NCBI RefSeq assembly: GCF_004053875.1
Contig: NZ_SBIP01000002.1
Coordinates: 62,001-126,000 of the forward strand
Direction: 5' to 3'
From: Neorhizobium lilium
GTDB lineage: Bacteria; Pseudomonadota; Alphaproteobacteria; Rhizobiales; Rhizobiaceae
Length of the DNA stretch: 64,000 nt
Of this stretch, positions 8,216 to 16,355 are shown piece by piece. The translations under genes were made by a program, and so were the position numbers. Under the pieces are notes generated by a model, which saw only the letters and a program-made list of their open reading frames with translations, did not search any database and was not told where the DNA came from. Position 1 is the first letter of the stretch. The number at the start of each line of letters is the position of its first letter.

Positions 8216-9688
8216 TCAGACATTGTCGAGAGTGAAGGTCGAGCCGAGCGCCAGCTCGTTGAGAGCATCGGCGAAGGCATCCACCTGGTCATCGTGTTGG
8301 GCGTTCGGGAACGAACACACCTCATCAAGGAAAGTGTCGTTCCATCTACCGCGGATCAGTTTCACGTTCCCGGCTTCTGCCTGGGCTGACGCTGGCTTGG
8401 CTCGCACCGATTTCTCACCGGTGGGCCGGATCGCTTTCACGTCATAGCCGGCGAGCAGCTTGATCTTGGTCGCTGCGTCAGACTTGCCGGCGGCGCCCGG
8501 GTCTTCGGGCATCCTGATCCGCACCTCAAGCCCGTCTTGGCTCGCCGTGCTCTTCAGGTTGCGCTCTACGTCTGCAGGCGACCAACGATCGCGCACCACG
8601 TTCTCGACGTAGAATATGCCGGCATGGAAGGCCATCTTCAGGCCTACCGTCCAATCTGGTTGTTTGCCAGGCTTCGGCTGCGTTGCCGCGAAGTCCCAAG
8701 CCCTGCACCGCAATGCACCGGATGGAACCGCATCGACCACGTCGAAGTCCCCACGCTGAAACATACCGCCCGATCGAGGCGCCGGCCGCTGCTGGAACTG
8801 GCCAGCGACAGCATAGGAGCCCATCGGAACCTTGTCGCGCTCGACCACTGCCCGAGGGAAGCGAGCCGGGAATAGAAGCTCTCCATCCTCCTTGCGGGGA
8901 TCAGAGAACCCGATGCCAGTGGAGCAAGCCCGGTCAGGCTCAAACTCCATGGGGAGCATCAGGTGCTCATAGCCGAGCCCAAGCTTGATGATCTGCCCGG
9001 AGACATCATCCTCGTGCAGTCGCTGCATGATAACGATGATCGCCGAGTTGATCGGGTCGTTCAGTCGTGTCGGCACGCTCTCCCGAAAGATGCGCGAGGT
9101 GTTAGTCCTCTCTGCTTCTGATTCCGCCGTCTCGGTCGAATGCGGGTCGTCTATGATCACCCGATCGCCCCGGCCACCCGTTAGGCTGGCGAAGGGGACG
9201 CCTTCACGGAAGCCAGTCTTGCTGTTGGCGAACGATGCCTCGCCGGCGCGGACCAGATCAACCTCAGGCCATAACGCCCTGTACCATTCGGATTGCACGA
9301 GATCGCGCATGCGGCGGCTATCGCGCTTGACGTACTTCTCAGCATAGCTCGTCGTCAGATACCTGAGCGATGGGCGACCCATCGGGCCCCATTCCCATGC
9401 CGGCCACAGAACGGAGGTTAGCAGGGACTTCATCGTGCCAGGTGGCACGTTGATCAGCAGGCGATTGATGCGCCCGTCGGTTACTGCTTCGAGGTGGTCG
9501 CAGATCGCGTCCAGGTGCCAGCCATGGACGAATGTCGAGTTCGGCTCCACCACATGCCATGCTTCACGAACGAAACCAGCCAGGGTCTGGCAGCGCGCCC
9601 GTATGCGCTCCGCATCCTTGGCGATCCTTTGCCGTTCTGCCTCAGCCGACCGCCTCGCCTTCTCCGCCCGTATTGCTCTCATCATCAT
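8216..9688 (-). CDS. terL: Terminase large subunit
   Basis: The motor and nuclease of DNA packaging. From the chosen start (490 residues) the ATPase domain shows a Walker A-like NVPPGTMKS at residues 80-88 and Walker B RVIIDDPHS with D180-D181. The nuclease domain begins near AWDF (D332) and ends with the HDDQVDAFADA acidic cluster near 470. It cuts and drives the DNA through the portal encoded next door. The frame is open up to a GTG at 9748 and an ATG at 9742, but these overlap the DUF5681 gene by about 100 bp and lack a ribosome site. The ATG cluster at 9682-9688 has GGTGGA upstream. Confidence 0.9.
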   Translation of the reverse strand: MMMRAIRAEKARRSAEAERQRIAKDAERIRARCQTLAGFVREAWHVVEPNSTFVHGWHLDAICDHLEAVTDGRINRLLINVPPGTMKSLLTSVLWPAWEWGPMGRPSLRYLTTSYAEKYVKRDSRRMRDLVQSEWYRALWPEVDLVRAGEASFANSKTGFREGVPFASLTGGRGDRVIIDDPHSTETAESEAERTNTSRIFRESVPTRLNDPINSAIIVIMQRLHEDDVSGQIIKLGLGYEHLMLPMEFEPDRACSTGIGFSDPRKEDGELLFPARFPRAVVERDKVPMGSYAVAGQFQQRPAPRSGGMFQRGDFDVVDAVPSGALRCRAWDFAATQPKPGKQPDWTVGLKMAFHAGIFYVENVVRDRWSPADVERNLKSTASQDGLEVRIRMPEDPGAAGKSDAATKIKLLAGYDVKAIRPTGEKSVRAKPASAQAEAGNVKLIRGRWNDTFLDEVCSFPNAQHDDQVDAFADALNELALGSTFTLDNV

Positions 9689-10022
9689 CGCCGGATCCAC
9701 CGGCAAGCGGACCGAAGAGAGCTTCGAGGCGTTCGAGGTCATCAGCACTCACGTTGGTTAGGTCAATGGTCTGGATAGGCCCACCGTCCGGGCCGCTGAT
9801 AGCTTGGGTCACCTTACCGTCGAGGCGGTCCGCAATTTCCTTGATGGCCGGCACCTCGCCTAGCTCCAGAAGCTTGCGGGCATTCCATCGAAGAGAGCCC
9901 TTCTTGGCTATGCACTTCTCTCCGCGCTCTGCCGAAAGGGCCTCCATCATGAGAGCGTCCTTGAACGGCTTTAACTTCGGCCGACCGCCAGGATTACCGC
10001 TTTTGCCTGCTTCAAACGTCAT
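9642..10022 (-). CDS. DUF5681 protein, probable small-terminase-like packaging protein
   Basis: The 126-residue protein begins with GKSGNPGGRPK (residues 6-16), the hallmark of DUF5681 proteins found just upstream of phage large terminases. A helical middle follows, with an acidic, Gly-rich tail (SGDDDESNTGGEG). It is read directly before terL and overlaps its start. The position and size suit a DNA-recognition partner of the terminase, although DUF5681 has no proven biochemical role that I know of. Confidence 0.7.
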   Translation of the reverse strand: MTFEAGKSGNPGGRPKLKPFKDALMMEALSAERGEKCIAKKGSLRWNARKLLELGEVPAIKEIADRLDGKVTQAISGPDGGPIQTIDLTNVSADDLERLEALFGPLAGGSGDDDESNTGGEGEAVG

Positions 10023-10142
10023 GGCTTGTTCTCAATAGATACGGCCATTGAATTCTCTTGCTTTTCCATTTTGGTTTCGCTGTTCGCGCAAAACCATTTC
10101 TACCCGGCGGTGGGACGTTGGGCATTTCGCGATATGAATTTT

Positions 10143-10472
10143 CTAAGCCGCCCGTGGCGCATGATCCTCAAACGCCGATCGCCCGACGAATGTGGTATTC
10201 ACCGCCCATGCCCGATCTGGCAGAGGATTCCCGCGGACGCTGTCGAGCTGATCGCATGTGACCGCCAGAGCCGTGAGGAATGCCGGACAGTCGCCGTTAC
10301 GGTTTGCCTCTACCTTCGCCTGGATGATGGCGCTGCGGAGGATGTCGAGCTTTCCGCGGTCGTCGGACTGCAGTTGGCTCATGAAGCGATCGGGCGACCA
10401 GTTACCGGCGTTTGCTCTGCGCTGGGCTTCCTCGATGAGATCGTCGTCGGAGATGGTGGACCAGTATGTCAT
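10143..10472 (-). CDS. Conserved-looking phage protein at head of late operon
   Basis: The 109-residue mostly helical protein starts MTYWSTISDDDLIEEAQRRAN and lacks cysteine pairs, membrane segments or catalytic motifs. It is the first gene of the leftward late run, 120 bp upstream of the DUF5681 gene. A packaging-associated role is possible but not supported by any motif. The region between it and the next rightward gene (10,473-10,608) holds the promoter and operator described separately. Confidence 0.5.
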   Translation of the reverse strand: MTYWSTISDDDLIEEAQRRANAGNWSPDRFMSQLQSDDRGKLDILRSAIIQAKVEANRNGDCPAFLTALAVTCDQLDSVRGNPLPDRAWAVNTTFVGRSAFEDHAPRAA

Positions 10473-10529
10473 GGGGCCAGCGCTTCCGGTCTAGTCGGCA
10501 TCTATGCCACGTCGATAAAATCCGCCACA

Positions 10530-10583
10530 TTCATACAAGTAACCTCGATTTCCCGTTGACTTCATACAAGTAGCTTGTATGAT
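10530..10583 (+). promoter_or_regulatory. Promoter with palindromic operator and upstream half-site
   Basis: A -35 TTGACT (10556-10561) and -10 TATGAT (10578-10583) are separated by 16 bases. A perfect inverted repeat CATACAAG-TAG-CTTGTATG (10563-10581) fills the spacer and runs into the -10, so a bound repressor would block polymerase. A second copy of the left arm with flank, TTCATACAAGTA, lies at 10530-10541. That is exactly 31 bases before the same string at 10561, or three helical turns. The promoter reads into the gene at 10609. The operator sequence differs from the CI operators near 21.3 and 23.2 kb. Confidence 0.7.
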
Positions 10584-10608
10584 TGGGACATCAACAAAGG
10601 AGATCGAC

Positions 10609-10881
10609 ATGACCAAGTTCACCAAGCACCAGTACCTCGCAGCTATCGCCGCCAACGAAGCAGCTATCGAAGCCGTCAAGGCTGAACTCTCCGACTATAA
10701 CGGCCGCGCAGAAGCTGGCGAGAAGATCACCGAAGCACTCTCCGAAGCCTGGAACGCTGCTCACGATCGCGAGTGGGCTCTTGAGCAGGAACGTTTCGAC
10801 ATCGAGCGCCGGTGGACACAGCGGAACTGGACCGGCGCTGACTATGCCTTCGCTGAACTGGTCTCGGCCAACATCGACTGA
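10609..10881 (+). CDS. Small phage protein behind operator-controlled promoter
   Basis: From the ATG at 10609 the protein has 90 residues and is almost entirely helical, with an Ala/Glu-rich coiled-coil-like N-terminal half and a Trp-rich centre (RRWTQRNWTG). The start is fixed by a strong AAAGGAGAT ribosome site at 10596-10604; an upstream in-frame codon at 10579 lies inside the promoter. It is the first of three small rightward genes that interrupt the two leftward operons. Function unknown. Confidence 0.6.
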   Translation: MTKFTKHQYLAAIAANEAAIEAVKAELSDYNGRAEAGEKITEALSEAWNAAHDREWALEQERFDIERRWTQRNWTGADYAFAELVSANID

Positions 10882-10913
10882 AGGGAGGGCGGGGCAACCC
10901 GCCTTATGCCTCC

Positions 10914-11183
10914 ATGGGGCTGCTAAGAGATAATCTCCAACCTACAGACTTTGCCGACGCTGACTGCCGCGTAACCGACTGGATGCCATTTGAGGGGCAC
11001 AACGACTGCAATGGCTACCGAATCTGGGTATGCAAATGCACTCACCACTGGTTTCAGCGTCATGAATGGTCCTATGAGGGCCGCAACCAAACAGAAATGG
11101 GCGAATGGCTATACGTTGGCCATCACCACCGCAGAGAGCACCACCCTAGCTACAAACCCGCTCCAGACACGGGGGACATATGA
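10914..11183 (+). CDS. Small phage protein, His- and Trp-rich
   Basis: The 89-residue protein has a CKCTHHWF segment and a tail with HHHRREHH. Together with two further cysteines this could bind metal. It starts 32 bp after the 10609 gene and overlaps the next gene by four bases (ATGA). No family was recognised. The rightward trio lies between the late and early leftward operons and so is likely expressed on its own programme from the promoter at 10556. Confidence 0.45.
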   Translation: MGLLRDNLQPTDFADADCRVTDWMPFEGHNDCNGYRIWVCKCTHHWFQRHEWSYEGRNQTEMGEWLYVGHHHRREHHPSYKPAPDTGDI

Positions 11184-11371
11184 CCGCTGAACAGTTCACC
11201 CGCTGGCTGGCCGATATGAAATCGGCTGGCCTCGCGCGTTCTGACGCCAAATGCGCCGAGCTGCTCGGCATCTCCGCCAACGCAGTAGTTGCAATGAAGA
11301 GAAACGGCGCCGACACCCGAACTGGGCTGGCTTGCCGAGCTCTACTCCACCGAATGGAACCCTACTCCTGA
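11180..11371 (+). CDS. Small helix-turn-helix protein
   Basis: The 63-residue protein reads as one helix-turn-helix unit. It has an initial helix (EQFTRWLADMKSAG), then SDAKCAELLGISANAVVAMKRNG, which fits the turn and recognition helix, and a short LACRALLHRMEPYS tail. It is translationally coupled to the preceding gene. Small proteins of this build often act as Cro-like or YdaS-like regulators. The target is unknown; the nearby CATACAAG palindrome is an obvious candidate but that link is inference. Confidence 0.6.
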   Translation: MTAEQFTRWLADMKSAGLARSDAKCAELLGISANAVVAMKRNGADTRTGLACRALLHRMEPYS

Positions 11372-11675
11372 AACGAGAAAACCCGCCGCTGGTTAGGCGA
11401 CGGGCTGGATGGGGTACGGGAAGGAACTGCCGCCAGCCTGCAGGGCTCGGCCAAAGGAGACCGTGACGACTATTTCCGCCCCTCTGGATTTAAGCCCAGA
11501 CGCATGACGGCCTTCCCGATTGGTACGGGCGCACCATAATCGGCCCCGAAGGGTGGCAGCCTACCTGGGCTTTCGTCTGCCGTTTAACCGACTAGCTTGG
11601 CATTCGTTTGCAGGTTTTCACCAAGCTCGGCTGCAATCCGCCGCCCGATTAGTTGGGCATTACGCCCTGCCGCTC
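11372..11675. other. Non-coding gap between convergent small genes and DUF6362 gene
   Basis: No gene with a credible start is visible on either strand. A hairpin at about 11379-11402 (CCCGCCGC with GCGACGGG, one mismatch) follows the rightward trio and may terminate it, though there is no T-run. On the + strand a frame without a start codon continues to about 11540 and may be a relic. Nothing else stands out. Confidence 0.4.
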
Positions 11676-12296
11676 TTATGCGGCTTGTTTCCGTCTCGCC
11701 TCGCGCTGCCGGCGCCGCTCGTTTTGCGCGGCTGACCACGAGAAATCCCGAAGGCTTTCATCGAACACCAAAGGCACCGCATCATCAGCGCGCCATACTT
11801 CGATTATGTCCTGTTTATCCTCTATTTCGGGGGTAGAAGTAAAGGCCTCCGATCCGTCAATATCGTTATGCTGCAATGGCTTGCGGTCTAAAGCTCGCGC
11901 AATATGTAAAACAGCGGCATTTTTCCGATAGTTTCCGACCTGTCGGCTGATGCCTTCGACCTCTCGGCACCACTTGGCGAAAGCCTTGCCGCCGGCTTCC
12001 GATCGTGCCCATGCCCACAGCGCGCGACGGTTCTTTTCGGACGGCACGAGCTTGATCAACTCCATCGCCGCCGACCAGAGCCCCATGTCATTGGTGGTGT
12101 TCCGCAGATTGGCCGGGTCCAGCCATGCCCAGTTGGCGGCATGCTTGTCGTCGGAGAACCATCCGTTGAGGTCGGCGGTGTCATGGACATATCCGTGGTT
12201 GGTGGCTTTCAGCTTCGCCGGACGCGCGCTGTCAGGGAGCTTGCGATCCACTTCCGCCGCCTTCACAAAGATCTCGATGATTTGCGCCTCGTTCAT
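11676..12296 (-). CDS. DUF6362-type phage protein
   Basis: The 206-residue protein resembles phage proteins of the DUF6362 group, with WSAAMELIKLVPSEKNRRALWAWARSEAGGKAFAKW in the middle (cited in parts: LWSAAMELI, RALWAWAR, KAFAKWCR). A basic tail (RRRQREARRKQAA) could bind nucleic acid. It is the last gene of the early leftward operon and is joined to the previous gene by an ATGA overlap. No enzymatic motif is visible. The role is unknown. Confidence 0.6.
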   Translation of the reverse strand: MNEAQIIEIFVKAAEVDRKLPDSARPAKLKATNHGYVHDTADLNGWFSDDKHAANWAWLDPANLRNTTNDMGLWSAAMELIKLVPSEKNRRALWAWARSEAGGKAFAKWCREVEGISRQVGNYRKNAAVLHIARALDRKPLQHNDIDGSEAFTSTPEIEDKQDIIEVWRADDAVPLVFDESLRDFSWSAAQNERRRQREARRKQAA

Positions 12297-12748
12297 GCCG
12301 ATCTCCTGTCATCCAATAGGTCTGGTTGCCTTGCCATGGCTCCGAACGTCCGCTTCATTCTCTCGTATACCATGCCGCCCAAAGCGTGTCGTTTCGATAT
12401 GACCCCGTCGAGGTCGAGAGCCCAGTATTGAAGCCACCCCAGCGGGAGGCCGTCGAAGAACGAGAACCATGCGGTGACGTTGTTCTCGACCAGGTCGGGG
12501 AAGTTCTTCGCGGCCGCCCTCGCCATGTCGCTCACAACCCACAGAGACGTCTCGTCTATGAACGCTTTGTTGTTGGCGGTCTCGGCCAGCGTCATCACCA
12601 CGAAGCGAGCGTGTGCGTCTCCATGGCGGTTTCTGATGCGGTCCAAGGTGACAATGGCTCTCGTCTGCCCGATCGAAGGCATTACATGCGCAGGCACGAC
12701 CTGGATGCCGTGCTCTGCGAAGATAGCCAGTGCCTCTGGATGGTTCAT
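12293..12748 (-). CDS. Phage protein of unknown function
   Basis: The 151-residue protein starts at the ATG at 12748, which overlaps the stop of the GcrA-like gene (TAATG). A longer frame to 12868 would lie inside that gene. The sequence includes RFVVMTLAETANNKAFIDETSLWVVSDM and a C-terminal YWALDLDGVISKRHALGGMVYERM (cited in parts), mostly alternating helix and strand. I do not recognise a family. Its close coupling to GcrA suggests a shared regulatory or early-phase role. Confidence 0.55.
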   Translation of the reverse strand: MNHPEALAIFAEHGIQVVPAHVMPSIGQTRAIVTLDRIRNRHGDAHARFVVMTLAETANNKAFIDETSLWVVSDMARAAAKNFPDLVENNVTAWFSFFDGLPLGWLQYWALDLDGVISKRHALGGMVYERMKRTFGAMARQPDLLDDRRSA

Positions 12749-13299
12749 TAAACCTCCACCGCACGCTTTGGCAGGCTTCGGACATGGTGAGCCATGCAGT
12801 ACGGGCCGAGCTGCTTCTTGGCCCCGCAGAACAGGAACGGCCCGCCCTGGTTCAAGGGCCAATGGCATTCATTCCTTGCCAACTCATGGAGGGGCTTTGC
12901 CACAGCCAGACGCTCAGCATCGTACCCCTTGGGGTCAGGCATGCTGGCGGTCAGCGCAGCTATGTCAGAAGCTTCCCGTCTAACCGCTTCCCGCTTTTTG
13001 GTGAGGCTCATGCCATTCCGACGGGCGGAGGTGAAGAACCCCGAGTTTCTATTAGGGTTTATCCCCCCCCGGCTTGTCACCGGCTGGCGTTGCTCGCCTG
13101 GGGCCGCCCTTGCCGTGCCTTTTGCCCAACCCCTCCCATGGCCATTCTTCGGCGGGAATATATCGGGATGCCGCCGCGCCTTGCCGATGACCGCGTTGGG
13201 CGTGATGCCGAGGGCCTTGCCGATCTTGCCGGATGATGCGCCCTGCTCCCATAGCTTCGCGGCTGTCTCGATTGCCGATTGATCCCACACGAAGCTCAT
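12748..13299 (-). CDS. gcrA: Phage-encoded GcrA family cell-cycle regulator
   Basis: The 183-residue protein has both ends of a GcrA protein. The N-terminal homeodomain-like HTH (residues 1-45) includes WEQGASSGKIGKALG and NAVIGKARR. The C-terminal sigma-binding type motif includes ECHWPLN, FLFCGA and GPYCMAHH near 143-172. In Caulobacter and relatives GcrA binds sigma-70 and activates promoters carrying CcrM-methylated GANTC sites, among them DNA replication and division genes. A phage copy could redirect host polymerase or time its own genes to the cell cycle. It lies in an operon with two DNA methyltransferase-like genes and a helicase and is coupled by ATGA to the gene upstream. Confidence 0.85.
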   Translation of the reverse strand: MSFVWDQSAIETAAKLWEQGASSGKIGKALGITPNAVIGKARRHPDIFPPKNGHGRGWAKGTARAAPGEQRQPVTSRGGINPNRNSGFFTSARRNGMSLTKKREAVRREASDIAALTASMPDPKGYDAERLAVAKPLHELARNECHWPLNQGGPFLFCGAKKQLGPYCMAHHVRSLPKRAVEV

Positions 13300-13610
13300 G
13301 CCCTCGCCTCCTTCCGCTTCTCGACCAGCGTCAGCCGCCCGCTCCCCTTTGCCCTGGTGAAGGGCCTGAGGTTGAAGACTGCATCTGCCGTCGATTGCCC
13401 CTGAACCACCGCGCCGTCGCGAACCAGTGACCCGTTGATGTAGGCGACGATCGCCTCACCCGCGGCTGCCTTGGCTTCAGCCTTGCTGCCGAAGATGATC
13501 GGATTACCGCCCTTGCCCTTGAGGATTTCGTTGTCGCACTTGTGGACCTTTCGAAACCAAGCGATGTAGCCGTTGCCCATTGGCTGAGCGCCGATTGCAA
13601 ACTCGTTCAT
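13296..13610 (-). CDS. Small phage protein, DUF-like
   Basis: From the ATG at 13610 (ATGA overlap with the methyltransferase-like gene) the protein has 104 residues. It contains YIAWFRKVHKCDNEILKGKGG and a KAEAKAAAGEAIVAYINGS helix (cited in parts), a pattern common in small phage proteins of unknown role. The basic C-terminus (TLVEKRKEARA) is typical of proteins that meet nucleic acid. No specific function can be assigned. Confidence 0.5.
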   Translation of the reverse strand: MNEFAIGAQPMGNGYIAWFRKVHKCDNEILKGKGGNPIIFGSKAEAKAAAGEAIVAYINGSLVRDGAVVQGQSTADAVFNLRPFTRAKGSGRLTLVEKRKEARA

Positions 13611-14323
13611 GCTGCCCTCTTCTGGATGTTTTGCATTGCGTAGCCGGCCCATTGGTGTGCGGCTGCCGCCATCATCTTCGGGAATGACCTGCTTTTGAGC
13701 CGGGCTCGCTCGGGGCCGGGAGGCATCCTGTGGACACGGTTCCATGCGCGCCATTCGTCAGACCCTCGCTCCGGCTCGATGAGCATCTCTGTCGGTTCGA
13801 GATCTGGAAGGTTGCGCAGATACCAGCCTGTGCCCTTGTATTCAGAGTGCCCGAACCAGAAGGGCTGGACGATTTGCGGCTTCGGCAGATCTTCCGGCAT
13901 GCGATCGGCAGCAAGGTCGTTCATCTCGGGGTTCTCCGCTGCCACGCGATCTATTGGGGCATTCCAACACGCTTCGAAAATTGACACGCCCTCTTCGAAC
14001 TCATCCTTCATGCTCTGCCATGTCCGGCCCTGTGGGAGTTGCTTCGGCTCCGTCCATTTCCCAGGCCCAGACATCCAGCGCCGGCCGGAGCGGCAAAGGC
14101 GGGTGCAAGGCGGGTGCATGACGGCCAAGAGGTCCCATCCGTCATGGAGAATGCCTTTGCGGATATCGCAGACGATGTGACGATTGGAGCCGTCCTCAGC
14201 CGGCATGATGTCGCAAGACCATACGTCATGGCCGAGTTCAGCGAAGGCGCGGCGAGCTATCCCACTGGTCTCGCAGCCGATCAGAATACGGAGAGGCTGG
14301 AAGTCGAGTTCAAGCTGCTGCAT
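13607..14323 (-). CDS. Cytosine-C5 DNA methyltransferase-like protein
   Basis: The 238-residue protein has a Rossmann-like start RILIGCETSGIARRAF (residues 12-27, the SAM-site region), an acidic CDIMPAEDG after strand 2, a HPPCT motif (residues 70-74) where m5C methyltransferases have PCQ, and AAENPEMN (near 129-136) where they have ENV. It is shorter than full enzymes and I do not see a target-recognition domain. It may be a real base modifier of phage DNA or a diverged relative. Its stop and start are shared with neighbours (start overlaps the helicase stop), so it is expressed in the early operon. Confidence 0.65.
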   Translation of the reverse strand: MQQLELDFQPLRILIGCETSGIARRAFAELGHDVWSCDIMPAEDGSNRHIVCDIRKGILHDGWDLLAVMHPPCTRLCRSGRRWMSGPGKWTEPKQLPQGRTWQSMKDEFEEGVSIFEACWNAPIDRVAAENPEMNDLAADRMPEDLPKPQIVQPFWFGHSEYKGTGWYLRNLPDLEPTEMLIEPERGSDEWRAWNRVHRMPPGPERARLKSRSFPKMMAAAAHQWAGYAMQNIQKRAA

Positions 14324-15780
14324 CAGAACAGCTCCTTTGCATTCTGAGCCTGCTTGAAAGCCGGGCCGTAGCTAGTGGACTTGCCCTCCCATGATATTTC
14401 CTTGCGCCGCGGAAACTCGCTCTCTCGAGACAGGGACAGGATGATATCGGCCTTGCCTGTGACCCGGTTCATGGCGTCTTCCCAGACCGGATAGTCATCG
14501 GAGTTTTCAGCTGGCTCCATGCCGGCGACGATCGGGCGGGCCTGGAAAACGATCAGAACCTGATCTGCGTCCTTGTCCATATTGCCGACGAGGTCGCGAT
14601 AGGTCGGCCGGCGGTTCATGGCGGCGCTGAGACGTTCCTTGAAGGTCCTGCCCTGGTAGTCCTGGAACGTCGATTTTTTCAGATGGGTGAGCGCGATGAT
14701 CGGGATATCGTGCTTCTGGGCATAGTCCTTCAGGATAGATGTTGCCCGCTGCCCCTGCTTGAACTCGTCCTCGTATTCCATCTTGCCGGTCCACTGGATC
14801 TTGCCGATGTGGTCGAGGAAGAATGCTTCGATGCCCTTCTCTCCAATGAGGCGGGTTATCTTCTGGTCGATCTGGTCGAGGGTCATGCGCCGGCAGTCAA
14901 TATCGATGTGCTGGAGGCGCTTCATCTCCTCGCCGGCCTTCATGAGTTCCTCGACTTCGACATCGCTTACGGAACCGCGCTGCTGGCGCGTGGAGCTTAT
15001 CCCAGTGCGTCGGGCCTTCTCGCGCATGATGATCTGCATCCGGCTCATTTCGCCGCTGTTGAGGCCTACAGGGGCTTTCTCAGCCACGTTGAACATGCAC
15101 TGCATGGCCAACGCCGATTTTCCCTGCTTGACCCCGCCGCCGATGATGATCAGCTGCTTCTTCTGCCATGGGCCGGTGAGCGTGGTGATCTCGGGAATCC
15201 CCGGGTCAATCCCGACCGGCAAAGCTCCCCGGAGAGCATCGTTGGTCCGGTCAAGGGTATCGTCGATCGCGTCGGCCAAGGTCTCCTGCGGATCGTTCCG
15301 GCTTTCAATGGCAGAGACGATCGCCGTCAGCTTGTCCCGGCATTCCTTGATACGGTCGATGAACTCGAGCTCATCTTGAGCCTTGGTGCCGGCGTCGTGG
15401 GCATCGTCCCCGATCGTCATGGCTTCACGGCGGTGGTAGTATTCCGTGACCGCGTCAGCAAAGCCCGAAACCCCGCTGATATTCACCGCTTCGGCGACCA
15501 GCCGGACAAGGTATTGCGCGACACTCAAGTCGCCGACCTTGGCGTTTGCATAGTCGGGAGCCATGAAAGACCGAACGGTGATCGCGTTCATGGTCTTGCC
15601 GACGGCGCGGCCACGCTTGATGGCGTCGAAGATCTGCTGGTGCAGATGTTCGTGGAAATGGGAGGCCTCGAATGCAGGTGGGACAGCAGCCAGGGCATCG
15701 TTGTTGATCAACAGCGCGCCAAGCAGGGCTTGTTCAGCTTCAATGTTGGATGGGAGTGGGTCGCGATAGTTGGCGTTCAT
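14323..15780 (-). CDS. dnaB-like: Replicative DNA helicase, DnaB family
   Basis: The 485-residue protein has the DnaB layout. An N-terminal helical collar (residues 10-115) begins with SNIEAEQALLGALL. A RecA-type motor domain follows, with Walker A GGGVKQGKS at residues 214-222 and a Walker B-type strand AFFLDHIGK near 315. It would unwind phage DNA at the fork as a ring. Compared with host DnaB it has a non-standard DHIG in place of DYLQ, common in phage copies. A cognate loader is not obvious in the window. It lies between the MT-A70 and m5C-like genes in a tightly packed operon. Confidence 0.88.
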   Translation of the reverse strand: MNANYRDPLPSNIEAEQALLGALLINNDALAAVPPAFEASHFHEHLHQQIFDAIKRGRAVGKTMNAITVRSFMAPDYANAKVGDLSVAQYLVRLVAEAVNISGVSGFADAVTEYYHRREAMTIGDDAHDAGTKAQDELEFIDRIKECRDKLTAIVSAIESRNDPQETLADAIDDTLDRTNDALRGALPVGIDPGIPEITTLTGPWQKKQLIIIGGGVKQGKSALAMQCMFNVAEKAPVGLNSGEMSRMQIIMREKARRTGISSTRQQRGSVSDVEVEELMKAGEEMKRLQHIDIDCRRMTLDQIDQKITRLIGEKGIEAFFLDHIGKIQWTGKMEYEDEFKQGQRATSILKDYAQKHDIPIIALTHLKKSTFQDYQGRTFKERLSAAMNRRPTYRDLVGNMDKDADQVLIVFQARPIVAGMEPAENSDDYPVWEDAMNRVTGKADIILSLSRESEFPRRKEISWEGKSTSYGPAFKQAQNAKELF

Positions 15781-16355
15781 GCTGCTTCCCCGAATTTTCC
15801 GGCTTCATCGCCCCATGCGGTCCAGCCCTTGCGATTGGTGCGGCTGAACAGGTCGAGACGGCGCGCGTTCGGCATCAGCCGCTCGGCTGCGGCATAGGCT
15901 TCTTCTGGCTTCCTGGAATGGTCACGGATAAGGCCAGTAAAACCCGACCGGACGTTCTTAGCGGTGCGTGGGCTGCCCCGAGTCCCGATCAGGAACGGCT
16001 CGTTCGATCCTCGGAGGATATAGCCGGTCCCGAAATTGATCTTGCCGTGCTTGGTGGTCTTCAGCCATGTGCCGGCGGTCTTGAACTCGAAACCCCATGC
16101 CCGCATGACGTCGATCGCCTGCGGAAGCATCGGATTGACGGCCCAAAGCCAGAGCAGCGAATCGGTCGAAGCCAGATCAAGGACGGGAAGCCGCTTGATT
16201 TCCTCGATCGACATCGTCCGATATTGGGCTTGCGGAGACTTCGCCTCGCCAGCTTCGGAATACATTCGATAGGTCCAGGCCGGATCCGCCATGATGAAGT
16301 CGAAGCTGTGCGGCTGGAGATCGCCGAAGGGCCATAGGTCTGGGAAGAGCCTCAT
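15777..16355 (-). CDS. MT-A70 family adenine methyltransferase
   Basis: From the ATG at 16355 (ATGA overlap with the RuvC-like gene) the protein has 192 residues. The MT-A70 catalytic motif appears as DPAW at residues 24-27 in place of the usual DPPW, followed by YRTMSIEEIKRLPV. Later come LLWLWAVNP, GTGYILRGSNEPFLIGTRG (cited in parts) and a final RRLDLFSRTNRKGW. Members methylate N6 of adenine in DNA or RNA; phage members usually modify DNA and can protect it from restriction. The Ala in the motif is tolerated in some phage relatives. Confidence 0.8.
   Translation of the reverse strand: MRLFPDLWPFGDLQPHSFDFIMADPAWTYRMYSEAGEAKSPQAQYRTMSIEEIKRLPVLDLASTDSLLWLWAVNPMLPQAIDVMRAWGFEFKTAGTWLKTTKHGKINFGTGYILRGSNEPFLIGTRGSPRTAKNVRSGFTGLIRDHSRKPEEAYAAAERLMPNARRLDLFSRTNRKGWTAWGDEAGKFGEAA

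Noticed and set aside
14683..15897. 404-codon rightward frame opposite the helicase
   Set aside because: The minus strand encodes a DnaB-type helicase with Walker motifs; the long plus frame is a shadow.
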